64,000 bases of DNA from NCBI RefSeq assembly GCF_001425685.1, contig NZ_LMCY01000070.1, forward strand, positions 1 through 64,000. The letters are read 5' to 3'. Of this stretch, positions 27,165-36,517 are shown one piece after another. Made by a program: the position numbers and the translations under genes. The DNA comes from Massilia sp. Root335. GTDB taxonomy: Bacteria; Pseudomonadota; Gammaproteobacteria; Burkholderiales; Burkholderiaceae_D. Under the pieces are notes generated by a model that saw only the letters and a list, made by a program, of their open reading frames with translations, was not told the DNA's origin and ran no database searches. Each line of letters starts with the position of its first letter. Position 1 is the first letter of the stretch.

Positions 27165-27318
27165 GGGGGTCTCGCGATGTGAAGATGCGACGAGTCTACG
27201 CGGCGGCGCCCCGCGCCGACAGGAACAGTCGGCGGATTGTTACCGGCACTGTATTGCCGGTCCGGCGCAAAGTGTACCGGTCGCCCCGGATCATGGACGA
27301 GTGGTATGCGGCGCGCCT

Positions 27319-27699
27319 TCAGGCGCCGGCGGCAACCGGTTCTTCGAACGACAGCCGGTTGGACGACGGATCGCGGATCGTCATCTCGCGCGTCCCCCAC
27401 GGCATCGTCTGGATGCCGGGGCGCGCGTACTTGAATTCCTTGGCGAGCAGCGTGGCCTGGTAGCCGTCGAGGTCGCGCACGGCGATGCGGATCGACGCGC
27501 CCGGGCTGCCGTCGCCGTAGTGCTCGGACAGGTGCAGCACGCAGTCGCCCAGCGATACCTGCATGTAGACGGGGAAGTCGCCGCCCTCGAAGCGGTGCTC
27601 CCAGTCGACCTTGAAGCCGAGGAAGTCGATATAGAATTCGCGCGCCTTCGCTTCGTCGAAGATGCGCAGGATCGGGGTGACGCGGGACAGGGTGTACAT
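27319..27699 (-). CDS. VOC-family (glyoxalase/bleomycin-resistance-like) protein
   Basis: The 126-residue protein has paired beta-alpha-beta-beta-beta modules typical of the vicinal-oxygen-chelate fold: TPILRIFDEAKAREFYIDFL at the start and EMTIRDPSSNRLSFEEP at the end. The overall pattern resembles bleomycin-binding Ble-type proteins. No substrate can be assigned. The 186 bp upstream and 154 bp downstream show no other gene. Confidence 0.8.
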   Translation of the reverse strand: MYTLSRVTPILRIFDEAKAREFYIDFLGFKVDWEHRFEGGDFPVYMQVSLGDCVLHLSEHYGDGSPGASIRIAVRDLDGYQATLLAKEFKYARPGIQTMPWGTREMTIRDPSSNRLSFEEPVAAGA

Positions 27700-27885
27700 G
27701 GTGCCTCCTGGGTGGATTCAGGAACCGCCGTCCCGGCCGGCGTCCGCCAGCCGCATGGCTGCGATGGGCAGCCAGCAGGCGGGGACGATGAAGCGTGGGT
27801 CGCGTGTAGCGAAAGCCATGTCGCAGGACGGGATCGTGGTCGAATCGGCAAGCATACCAGATCGCCGTCCACTGCGGTACGGCCG

Positions 27886-30800
27886 TCAGTACTTGTAGTT
27901 CAGCCCCAGCACGAACGAGCGGCCCGAATGCACGTACAGCAGCGTGTCGTTGCGCTGGGTGTCGCGGCCGTAGCGCAGCGGCGTGTCGGTCAGGTTCTGG
28001 CCCTCCAGCGACAGGCGCAGTTGCGGCGTGAGGTTGTACGACAGGCTCATGTCGATGTTGGTCGAGCCGTCCACCATCGTGTAGTCGGCGCCGTTGACGT
28101 CGCCCAGCACGGCATAGATGTAGCTGGAGCGGTGCGCCGCCGACACGCGGGCGCTGAACTTCGCGTCCTCGTAGTACAAGGTGAGGTTGTGGGTGCGCGG
28201 CGACAGGCCCGTGAAGTCGGCCACCTGGGTCAGCTGCTCGTTGGCCGGCGTGGCCGGGTTGTCGACGCGGGTGATGTACGTGATCTTCGACTTCACGCGC
28301 GTCGCGTTCGCGAGCAGGCCGAAATTGCTCCAGAAGCCGGGCAGGAAGCTGAACGGCGCCTGCAGGTTGAATTCCCAGCCCTTGAGCGGACCGCCGGCCG
28401 TGTTGACCTTGCGGCTCACGTTGACTTCCGTCGTGGGCAAGGTCTGGCAGATGGGCGCGCCCGTCAGCGAGCAGCCGTTGAGGATCAGCAGTTCGTTCGG
28501 CAGGCCGAGCGTGTTGTAGGGCACGCGTTCGTTGACGCTCTGGATGAAGCTCTTGATGTCCTTGCGGAAGTGACCGAGCGAGATCATCGCGTTCTTCGCG
28601 TAATACCATTCGGCCTGCAGGTCGTACGTGTTGGCGCGGATCGGGTCGAGGTTCGGATTGCCGATCGAGACCGACTGCGAGATCGGCGACACGGTGGCGT
28701 TCGGGGCCAGGTCCGTGTACTCGGGGCGCGACAGCGTCTTGCCGGCCGAGAAGCGCAGGAACACGTCCTTCGGCAGCTGGGCCGTCAGGTTGAAGGCGGG
28801 CAGCCAGTCGCGGTATTTCTTCGTGCCCGTATTCGGCTGCAGCTGGCCCTGCACGTTGATCATCGCCGTGGACGTGGCCTTGGTGTCGGCGCCGCGCACG
28901 CCGACGTTGCCGCGCCAGGTGATGTTGGCGAAGTCGTAGTTGAAGTCGACCATGCCGTACAGCGCGTCGATGTCTTCCTCCACGCGGCGGTTCGTCTGCG
29001 CCAGGTAGTTGTACTGCGAACCCGGCACGGCGTCGCAGTGGCACTCGGTGTTGACGACGCCGAGGAACTTCGGCAGGTCGACGGCCGCCCACGACGACGG
29101 CACGCCGGTGCCGCCGAGGCTCGATCCGAAGCCGCTGATCTGGCGCGAGATGTCGGCCATGGTGACGCCGGCCGGCAGCGACACGGCATTGGCGCTGTTG
29201 CCGATCTCGTAGTTGGTCCAGATGTTCTTGCGGCTCGAGAGGCCGAAGTGGCTGGTCAGGTGGTCGTTGAGTTCCCAGTGCAGGTTGACGGCCTGGGTCT
29301 GCAGCTTGTTGGTCGTGTCCAGGTAGCGGCCCACGAACATGCCGCGCACGTTGCCGGCGGCGTCCTGCGGGGCGAACTGGAAGTTGGCCGGATCGGCGAC
29401 GTCGATGCCGAAGTTCAGCGCCGGGACGTTGCGGTTGTTGCGGAAGTCCCACGAGAAGCCGTCCACGTTCGGCGCGTCGAACTGCACGGTGGCGCGCATC
29501 GGCTCGTTCAGGTTCGAGTTCGAGTTACCGGCCATGAAGTCGGCCTTGACGGTGTCGCTGAACCGGTGGCTGCCGGACAGCACGTGCTGGCGGAACTTGG
29601 TCGTGTAGACGTCCAGCAGGCCTTCCGTGCGCACGTCGACGCCGTTGAACTTGCCGTAGTCCCAGCTGCCGTTCTGATCGAAGTTCGCATCGAGGATCGA
29701 GGTCTGCGGCTTGCCGTTCGACCCGAGGTTGCGGCCGAACGAGATCGCCTCGATGTAGTTGTCGTAGCGTTTGTTGGCGAACTTCCCGTACATCAGGTCG
29801 AGATTCAGCTCGCTGTCGGCATTGCGCCACTGGTAGGAGTTCGTGATGCCCGTGCGCTGGTAGTCCGTCTGCGAACGGCGGTAGCGCGGGATGCGCGGCG
29901 CGAACGCGCCCGAGCCGGCGGCCGGGTTGGCGACCGTGCCGCCGTAATTGTCCTTGCGGCCCATGACGTTGTTGTACGCGGCCGGATCGGTCGCGCGCGC
30001 CATGCCGGTGCCGCACGTCGTCGCCGTGATGCCCTTGACGGCGCTGTCGGCCGGGTTTTGCGGCGCCACGCCGACGGGCGAGCAGAAGCCGCCGTCGTTG
30101 CTGGCGCTGAGCAGCTCCACGGCCTCGTAGCCTTCCTCCGTCGCGCGGCGTTTCGAATACGCGGCGGACAGCAGCGCGCCGACCTTGCCGTAGCCCGTGT
30201 CCCAGCGGTCCGACAGCAGCGCCGTCACGCGCGGCTGCGTCTTGCCCGAGAGGGAGTTGTGGCTCTCCTGGCCGCCGATGCTGAACGTGCGGCCCTTGAA
30301 GTCGAACGGGCGGGCCGTGCGCAGGTCGACGGTGGCGCCGAGCGAGCCTTCCTCGATGTCCGCTTCGGACGTCTTGCGCACTTCCAGGCTGTTGAACAGC
30401 TCCGATGCGAACACGGAAAAGTCGAAGCCGCGGCCGCGGTTGGTGCTGCCGTTGATGTCGGACGCGCCCGTCGCGGCCACGCCTTCGATGCCGTTGATGC
30501 GCACCCGGGTGAAGCCCGCGTTCAGGCCGCGCACGGTGATCTGCTTGCCTTCGCCGCCGTCGCCGCGCGCCAGCGCGACGCCGGGCACGCGCTGCAGCGA
30601 TTCCGCCAGGTTCGCGTCGGGGAACTTGGCGATGTCCTCGGCCTTGATGACGTCGACGATGCCGTCGCTGTTCTTCTTCGTGTTCAGCGCGCTGTTCAGG
30701 CTCGCGCGAAAGCCCGTCACGACGACGACGCTTTCCGGCGCCTTGCCGTCGGCGGCGGTGGCGGCGGCGGCGGTGCCGTTCGTGGCCGTGGCCGCGGCCG

Positions 30801-30921
30801 CGGCGGGGGCGGCCTCCTGCCCGTGCGCGTGCAGCGACGCGAGCATGGCCAGCACGCCGATGCTGATGCGGCTGCGGCGTGCCAGCGGGTGCAAGGTTCC
30901 AGGGTGTCCAGTGAAACTCAT
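27886..30921 (-). CDS. TonB-dependent outer-membrane receptor
   Basis: Two in-frame ATGs exist. The one at 30921 is preceded by GGAGA at good spacing and is preferred over the one at 30936. The roughly 1010-residue product has a signal peptide ending in AHGQE and an Ala-rich linker. The plug domain follows (VVVTGFRASLNSALNTKK, DVIKAEDIAKFPDANLAESL, RVPGVALARG). The 22-strand barrel ends in GLNYKY with a terminal aromatic. This is the type linked to polysaccharide utilisation in Xanthomonas and Caulobacter relatives. It is divergent from the GH28/GH35 operon, suggesting import of galacturonan or galactan oligomers. Confidence 0.92.
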   Translation of the reverse strand: MSFTGHPGTLHPLARRSRISIGVLAMLASLHAHGQEAAPAAAAATATNGTAAAATAADGKAPESVVVVTGFRASLNSALNTKKNSDGIVDVIKAEDIAKFPDANLAESLQRVPGVALARGDGGEGKQITVRGLNAGFTRVRINGIEGVAATGASDINGSTNRGRGFDFSVFASELFNSLEVRKTSEADIEEGSLGATVDLRTARPFDFKGRTFSIGGQESHNSLSGKTQPRVTALLSDRWDTGYGKVGALLSAAYSKRRATEEGYEAVELLSASNDGGFCSPVGVAPQNPADSAVKGITATTCGTGMARATDPAAYNNVMGRKDNYGGTVANPAAGSGAFAPRIPRYRRSQTDYQRTGITNSYQWRNADSELNLDLMYGKFANKRYDNYIEAISFGRNLGSNGKPQTSILDANFDQNGSWDYGKFNGVDVRTEGLLDVYTTKFRQHVLSGSHRFSDTVKADFMAGNSNSNLNEPMRATVQFDAPNVDGFSWDFRNNRNVPALNFGIDVADPANFQFAPQDAAGNVRGMFVGRYLDTTNKLQTQAVNLHWELNDHLTSHFGLSSRKNIWTNYEIGNSANAVSLPAGVTMADISRQISGFGSSLGGTGVPSSWAAVDLPKFLGVVNTECHCDAVPGSQYNYLAQTNRRVEEDIDALYGMVDFNYDFANITWRGNVGVRGADTKATSTAMINVQGQLQPNTGTKKYRDWLPAFNLTAQLPKDVFLRFSAGKTLSRPEYTDLAPNATVSPISQSVSIGNPNLDPIRANTYDLQAEWYYAKNAMISLGHFRKDIKSFIQSVNERVPYNTLGLPNELLILNGCSLTGAPICQTLPTTEVNVSRKVNTAGGPLKGWEFNLQAPFSFLPGFWSNFGLLANATRVKSKITYITRVDNPATPANEQLTQVADFTGLSPRTHNLTLYYEDAKFSARVSAAHRSSYIYAVLGDVNGADYTMVDGSTNIDMSLSYNLTPQLRLSLEGQNLTDTPLRYGRDTQRNDTLLYVHSGRSFVLGLNYKY

Positions 30922-31161
30922 CGTTGTAGTCTCCATGTTGTTATCAATGACTCATGACTCGTTCGGTCATATTGACGGGGGCATGGTAGCGCCAAGCTTC
31001 GCGGCGCGAATCCATCTTCCGTACCGTTCGCATGAATAATCACGTTGTTGAGTGCTTGCATGGCGAATCGACAACAGCGCACGCACAGGCGGCACAATAC
31101 GGGCGGCGCGCATGCGTCTGCGCTCATCGCGTGCGCGATGCACAATCAAAGGAGGCAACCG
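30922..31161. promoter_or_regulatory. Divergent intergenic region, TonB receptor / GH28 operon
   Basis: This 240-bp region holds no supported gene. Near the receptor start, 30945-30976 contains an imperfect inverted repeat (TCAATGAC and GTCATATTGA) plus two direct ATGACTC copies, a possible operator. On the minus strand TTGGCG and ATATGA are 17 bp apart, a weak promoter candidate for the receptor. Confidence 0.35.
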
Positions 31162-32583
31162 GTGTCCAGTTCCATTTCACGGCGCGCGCTGCTGCGTGCC
31201 GGCCTTGCCGTGCCCGTGCTGGCAGGCTGCCAGTCGTTCGGGCAGGTCCCGCGCGCACTCGCGCGCACCGACGTGCGCGTGGCCGCACCGTTCGCGATGC
31301 CCGTCATCGCCGTGCCCGATTTCTCGGCTTGTCCGCGCTTTGCCATCGCCGCATTCGGCGCCGCGCAGGACGACCAGGCGAAGACGAGCGCCGCAATCGC
31401 GCGCGCCATCGCACAAGCCCACGCGGCCGGCGGGGGCGTCGTCGTCGTGCCGCCGGGGACGTGGCCGACGGGCCCCATCCACCTGAAGAGCCACGTCGCG
31501 CTGCACGTGGAGGAGGGCGCGACCCTGCTGTTTTCCGCCGAGCCGCGCGATTACCTGCCGGCCGTGCCCACGAGCTGGGAAGGGCTGGAATGCATGAATT
31601 ATTCGCCGCTCGTCTATGCGTACGATTGCGAGAACGTGGCCGTGACGGGCCGCGGCACGCTGCGCGCGCGGCTGGACGTGTGGCGCCGGTGGTATGCGCG
31701 GCCGAAGGCGCACATGGACGCGCTGGTGGCGCTGTACAACATGGCGTGCCGCGACGGCGTGCCGGTCGAGCGGCGCGACATGACCACGGGCCAGGCCAAC
31801 CTGCGCCCGCACTTCATCCAGTTCAACCGCTGCCGCCACGTGCTCGTCGAGGACGTCCACATCGTCGACAGCCCGTTCTGGGTGCTGCATCCCTACCTGT
31901 GCCGCGACGTCGTCATCCGGCGCGTCGACATCGCCGCCCACGGCCACAACAACGACGGCGTCGATCCCGAGATGAGCCAGAACGTGTTGATCGACGCATG
32001 CGTGTTCGACCAGGGCGACGACGCCGTGTCCGTGAAGTCCGGGCGCGACCGCGACGCCTGGCGCATCGGCGTCGCGAGTCGCAACATCGTCATGCGCCGC
32101 TGCCGGATCAAGAACGGCCACCAACTGATGGCGATCGGCAGCGAGCTGTCGGGCGGCGTGGAAAACGTGTTCGTCGACGACTGCCACTTCGACCATGCCG
32201 ATTCCTCCGTCGCCAGCACCATCAACAACCTGCTGTACGTGAAGACCAACGAACGCCGCGGAGGGTTCGTGCGCAACATCCACATGACGAACGTGAGCGC
32301 CACGCGCATCAAGGGCGGCGTGCTGGCGGTGGAGACGGACGTGCTGTACCAGTGGAAGACGCTGGTGCCGACACTGGAGCGGCGCCTGACGCCGATCGAA
32401 GGCTTGCACGTGGCGGGCATCCGGGTCGACGACGCCGGATTCGTCTGCATGATCAAGGGCGAGGCCGAACTGCCGGTGCGCGACGTCGTGCTGCGCGACG
32501 TGGCGGTGCGCACGGTGCGCGGCACGCCCGTGGTGGCGGAGAACGTGGTCGGCTTCGACAACCGCCCGGAGGTGCGCGCATGA
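31162..32583 (+). CDS. GH28 polygalacturonase-like enzyme, Tat/lipoprotein signal
   Basis: AAAGGAGG six bases upstream selects the GTG start at 31162. The 473-residue product begins with a twin-arginine signal (SRRALLRAG) that ends in a lipobox (VLAGC), so it is probably exported folded and lipidated. The beta-helix carries the GH28 blocks: D265 in NNDGVDPE, D286 and D287 in QGDDAVSVKSG, H320 in NGHQLMAIGSE, and the Lys/Arg block LYVKTNERRGG. It would hydrolyse galacturonan or unsaturated/rhamnogalacturonan oligomers, most likely as an exo-enzyme. The stop overlaps the GH35 fusion start by ATGA. Confidence 0.88.
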   Translation: MSSSISRRALLRAGLAVPVLAGCQSFGQVPRALARTDVRVAAPFAMPVIAVPDFSACPRFAIAAFGAAQDDQAKTSAAIARAIAQAHAAGGGVVVVPPGTWPTGPIHLKSHVALHVEEGATLLFSAEPRDYLPAVPTSWEGLECMNYSPLVYAYDCENVAVTGRGTLRARLDVWRRWYARPKAHMDALVALYNMACRDGVPVERRDMTTGQANLRPHFIQFNRCRHVLVEDVHIVDSPFWVLHPYLCRDVVIRRVDIAAHGHNNDGVDPEMSQNVLIDACVFDQGDDAVSVKSGRDRDAWRIGVASRNIVMRRCRIKNGHQLMAIGSELSGGVENVFVDDCHFDHADSSVASTINNLLYVKTNERRGGFVRNIHMTNVSATRIKGGVLAVETDVLYQWKTLVPTLERRLTPIEGLHVAGIRVDDAGFVCMIKGEAELPVRDVVLRDVAVRTVRGTPVVAENVVGFDNRPEVRA

Positions 32584-35500
32584 ACGCGGCCCGTTTCCTC
32601 ATTGCGCTGCTGGCGGCCGCCATCGGGACCGCGGCGGCGCAGGAGCCCGGTGATCCGCAGGCGTCCGGCGCGGCTGCGCGGGCGAGCGGCGTGCACGATG
32701 CGGCCGCCACCGTATGGCTGATGGCCGCTGTCGCGCCGGGCCTGCCGGACCGTTTGAGCGTGTTCCGCTCGGACGACGGCACGCAGTTCGTCACGCAGGC
32801 GTCGGAAGCGTATGCGCCGCCGCGCGGCATGCTCCGTGACCCGGCGCTGATCCGCCACGACGGCGCGTACTGGGCCGCATACGCGGGCGGCGCCGGCAAT
32901 GAGGTCGGGCTGGCCCGTTCGTCCGACCTCAAACACTGGACCTTCGTGCGCGCGGTGCCGCTGCCGGGGCGGGTGCGCGCGCCGCGCTGGCTGCGCACGC
33001 GCGACGGCGGCGTGACGCTCGTCGTGGCGCTGGCGCGGGGCGGTGCCGCGGCGCCGTTCCAGCCGTGGCTGGTGGAAGCGGATGCCGCCCTCGCGCACTG
33101 GTCAACGCCGCGCCCGCTGGCCGGGCTGCAGGAAGCGTACGAGGACGCAGCCGTGGCCAGCGATGGCGACGGTTACGTGGCGCTCGTGCGGGGCCGCGGC
33201 GACGGCGTGCTGGCGCTGGCGCGCGCGCGCGATCCGGCCGGTCCGTGGACCGTGGCGGGCGCCGTCGGCGCGTTCGGGCCGGCCGCCGCGGGCGCGGACC
33301 TCGTGCGCCTGCCCGACGGCGGCTGGCGCGCCGTCTGCGCCGACGCGGCGGGCCACGCGTGGCAGGCCGACAGCCATGACGGGCTGCGGACGTGGACGCC
33401 GAAGCGGGCCCTGGCCGGTGTCGCGGCGGGCGTCGCCGCGCCGGACCTGCTGGCCGAACGGGCCGCCGACGTGGCGGCCGCCGTGCGCCCGCCGCGCGCG
33501 CCGCAACGCGTCGGCTGGGACCCGTACTCCTTGACCATCGGCGGCAAGCGTGTCGTCGTCTGGTCGGGCGAGATCCACCCGTTCCGCCTGCCCGATCCGG
33601 CGCAGTGGCGCGACGTGATCCAGAAGATGAAGGCGCTCGGCTTCAACGGCGTGTCGTTCTATTTCGACTGGGCGTATCACTCGCCGGCGCCCGGTGTGTA
33701 CGATTTTTCCGGCGTGCGCAACGTCGAGCTGGCGCTCGAGATCGCGGAAGAAGAGGGCATGTACGTGATCGCGCGCACGGGACCGTATGTGAATGCGGAG
33801 CTGTCCGGCGGCGGCTTCCCCGGCTGGATGTTCCGCAACCGCGCGGAAGCGCGCACGGACGATCCGGCCTATCTCGCGGCCGTGGACGAATGGATGACGC
33901 AGATCGACGCCATCGTCGCGCGCCACCAGGTGACGACGGGCGGCGGCACCGTCATCGCCTACCAGATCGAGAATGAGCTGGGCAAGGTGGAGCCCAAGCA
34001 CGCGCGCCAGATGGCGCACCTGGCCGCGAAGGCGCGCGCCGACGGCATCACGGTCCCGTTGTTCCACAACGCGGCCGGCCGCCTGCCCGACTGGACGCCG
34101 GCGCAGTCCAGTGCGCCGTGGGCGAATCCGGGGCCGACCGACCTGTATGCGTTCGACGGCTACCCGGGCGGCAGCTGCGACGTGCATGCGAATCCGGCGG
34201 GCCCGAACAAGGCGCCCGACTGGGGCATCTACGCCGCGCCGGGTCCGAAGGCCGGCGCGCTGTCCTCGCCCGGCACGCCGGGCTTCGCGTCCGAAGTGGG
34301 CGCCGGCTGGTTCGATTACTGGGGCTCGAACGGCACGTACGGCTGCACGGCCGAACGCCAGGGCAAGGGCTACGAGCGCGTGTTCTACGGCACGAACCTC
34401 ATCAACCGCATCACGATCCACAACATCTACATGGCGTTCGGCGGCACGTCGTGGGGCTGGCTGCCGGGGCCGATCGTGTACACGTCCTACGATTACGGCG
34501 CGCCGATCGCGGAAGACCGCGGGCTGCGTCCCAAGGCGCTGGCGCTGAAGCAGCAGGGGATGTTCGTCCAGGCCGCCGGCGCCGTGCTGGCGCACATGGA
34601 CAAGGGGCCGGCGATCAGGACCACGTCGGCGCGCGTGCGGCTGTACCACAACGTCGACACGGAGCTGGGCACGCACGTGCTGTTCGCCGTGCACGGCCCG
34701 TCCGACCTGGCGACGGACGACGCGTTCTCGTTCGACCTCGAGACGCGCGACGGCCGCTACACGATCGCGTCGCGCCTGAATGGCCAGGATGCCAAGATGC
34801 TGCTGGCCGCCTACGACATGGAGCGCCAGCATCTCGTGTATTCCACGTCGGAGCTGCAGGCGCAGATGCGCGACGGGGCGCGCGACATCGTGCTGCTGCA
34901 GGGCCGCGGCGGCGAACAGGGTGAAACCGTGCTGCGCTACGCGTCGGCGCCGAAGGTCGAGGTGCTGGAAGGCAGTGTCGGTGCGACGTTCGACGCGGCG
35001 CGCGGCGACCTGAAGCTCGCGTATGCGCACACGGGCCTGGCGCGCGTGCGCATCACGGGCGGCGGGCGCGCGCCGCTGCTGCTGCTGATCGCCGACGAGG
35101 CGACGTCGCAGCGTTTCTGGACGCAGGACACCCCGGCGGGCCGCGTGCTCGAACTGACGCCCGCGCTCGTGCGCACGGCGCGCATCGACGATGGCGTCCT
35201 GCGGCTGACCGGCGACACGGACGCCGCCAGCCCGCTCGAGATCTGGGGGCCGGGCATCGCGGCGGCCACGTTCAACGGCGCGGCGCTCGTGCTCACGCCG
35301 CAGCCGGACGGCAGCCTGCGCGCCGGCACGCTGGCGGGGCCGGCGCGCGTGACCGTGCCGGACCTGGGCAAGCTGGCGTGGACGCGGCGCATGGACAGCC
35401 CCGAGGCGCAGCCCGGCTTCGACGACCGCGACTGGGTGCAGGCGGACGGCCGTCCGTCGGCGGCGCAGACGTGGACCCAGCCGGAGCGCGGCCAGCCCAC

Positions 35501-36419
35501 GCTGGCGATGAGCGACTACGGCTTCCACCACGGCGACGTGTGGTACCGGGGCCGCTTCGACGCGGCCGATCCGGCCGCGAACCGGCTCGACCTGTTTTAT
35601 GGCGGCGGCGGCGCGGGCATGCTGCAGGCCTGGGTCGACGGCCGCTTCCTCGGCCAGCACGAACTGGACACCGGCCGCTCGTTCCCGGAGACGACGGACA
35701 GTGTGCGCTTCGACCTCGGCAAGCTGGCGCCGGGACCGCACGTCGTCGCCGTCATGGTGCGCAACGATTCGCACAACTGGGACTTGATGGCGGACGATGC
35801 GCACCGCGAGGCGCGCGGCCTGATCGCGGCGTCGCTGGCGGCGAAGGGCGGACGCTGGTTCGCGGTGCCGATCCACTGGCGCATCCAGGGCAACCGCGGC
35901 GGCGAGGACATCGCCGACCGCATGCGCGGTGCGCTGAACGACGGCGGCTTGTACGGCGAGCGGGCCGGCTGGCACCTGTCCGGCGCGCCGGCGCAGGGAT
36001 GGACCAAGGCGCACGTCGGCGATGCGCCGCCCGGTCCCGGCACGTACTGGCTGCGCACGCAGGTGAAGCTCGACCTGCCGCGCGGGCACGACGTCCAGCT
36101 GGGTCTCGCGTTCGGCGACGCGAGCAGCCCGCGTTCGGACCGCGACAACCGCGCCCTCATCTTCGTCAACGGCTGGAACATGGGGCAGTTCATCGCCAAC
36201 GTTGGGCCGCAACGGGTGTTCGTGATCCCGCCGGGCATCCTCGACGCGCACGGCGAGAATACGATCGCCCTGGCCGTGACGACGGACGGCAAGCCGGCGA
36301 ATGCGCTGGAACCGGTGCGGCTCGTCGTCTTGCGCGCGGCACGCGGCGGCGTGGCCGGCGACGCGGGAAGCGGCGAGATATTGAACTATCAGTCACACTC
36401 GCGCAACACCTCGAAGTAA
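32580..36419 (+). CDS. Beta-propeller - GH35 beta-galactosidase fusion
   Basis: The ATG overlaps the GH28 stop. The 1279-residue secreted protein (signal ending in TAAAQ) has two parts. Residues about 35-305 form a GH43/sialidase-like propeller (RGMLRDPALIRHDGAYWAAY, AVASDGDGYVALV). From about residue 314 a GH35 enzyme begins: GEIHPFRLPDPAQW, acid/base E466 in QIENEL and nucleophile E572 in GFASEVG. C-terminal jelly-roll domains follow (about 900-1260; DVWYRGRF, NGWNMGQF). The propeller retains the leading Asp (RDPALI), but a full GH43 triad is not certain. It probably removes beta-galactose from galactan side chains of RG-I. Most GH35 proteins lack such an N-terminal domain. Confidence 0.87.
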   Translation: MNAARFLIALLAAAIGTAAAQEPGDPQASGAAARASGVHDAAATVWLMAAVAPGLPDRLSVFRSDDGTQFVTQASEAYAPPRGMLRDPALIRHDGAYWAAYAGGAGNEVGLARSSDLKHWTFVRAVPLPGRVRAPRWLRTRDGGVTLVVALARGGAAAPFQPWLVEADAALAHWSTPRPLAGLQEAYEDAAVASDGDGYVALVRGRGDGVLALARARDPAGPWTVAGAVGAFGPAAAGADLVRLPDGGWRAVCADAAGHAWQADSHDGLRTWTPKRALAGVAAGVAAPDLLAERAADVAAAVRPPRAPQRVGWDPYSLTIGGKRVVVWSGEIHPFRLPDPAQWRDVIQKMKALGFNGVSFYFDWAYHSPAPGVYDFSGVRNVELALEIAEEEGMYVIARTGPYVNAELSGGGFPGWMFRNRAEARTDDPAYLAAVDEWMTQIDAIVARHQVTTGGGTVIAYQIENELGKVEPKHARQMAHLAAKARADGITVPLFHNAAGRLPDWTPAQSSAPWANPGPTDLYAFDGYPGGSCDVHANPAGPNKAPDWGIYAAPGPKAGALSSPGTPGFASEVGAGWFDYWGSNGTYGCTAERQGKGYERVFYGTNLINRITIHNIYMAFGGTSWGWLPGPIVYTSYDYGAPIAEDRGLRPKALALKQQGMFVQAAGAVLAHMDKGPAIRTTSARVRLYHNVDTELGTHVLFAVHGPSDLATDDAFSFDLETRDGRYTIASRLNGQDAKMLLAAYDMERQHLVYSTSELQAQMRDGARDIVLLQGRGGEQGETVLRYASAPKVEVLEGSVGATFDAARGDLKLAYAHTGLARVRITGGGRAPLLLLIADEATSQRFWTQDTPAGRVLELTPALVRTARIDDGVLRLTGDTDAASPLEIWGPGIAAATFNGAALVLTPQPDGSLRAGTLAGPARVTVPDLGKLAWTRRMDSPEAQPGFDDRDWVQADGRPSAAQTWTQPERGQPTLAMSDYGFHHGDVWYRGRFDAADPAANRLDLFYGGGGAGMLQAWVDGRFLGQHELDTGRSFPETTDSVRFDLGKLAPGPHVVAVMVRNDSHNWDLMADDAHREARGLIAASLAAKGGRWFAVPIHWRIQGNRGGEDIADRMRGALNDGGLYGERAGWHLSGAPAQGWTKAHVGDAPPGPGTYWLRTQVKLDLPRGHDVQLGLAFGDASSPRSDRDNRALIFVNGWNMGQFIANVGPQRVFVIPPGILDAHGENTIALAVTTDGKPANALEPVRLVVLRAARGGVAGDAGSGEILNYQSHSRNTSK

Positions 36420-36423
36420 AGAA

Positions 36424-36453
36424 GTGACAGGCCCGGGGCCCGGCCTTTACAAT
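36424..36453 (+). promoter_or_regulatory. Likely promoter of the GGDEF/EAL gene
   Basis: GTGACA and TACAAT, each one base off consensus, are 18 bp apart. Transcription from here would begin near 36460, supporting the downstream ATG at 36518. Confidence 0.55.
36429..36448 (+). terminator. Weak terminator hairpin after the GH35 gene
   Basis: AGGCC and GGCCT enclose a C/G-rich loop, and TT follows. The hairpin lies 9 bp after the stop and within the promoter spacer of the next gene, so it may both end the CAZyme transcript and insulate the next one. Confidence 0.4.
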
Positions 36454-36517
36454 GTTTCCTTACGAGAACATTGGCCGGACCGGATCCTCCTCCGGGTGCG
36501 CCGCGAGGAACAGTTTG

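Noticed and set aside
36452..36517. Earlier start for the GGDEF/EAL protein at 36452
   Set aside because: It overlaps the predicted -10 box, has no ribosome site and adds a non-membrane, low-quality N-terminus.
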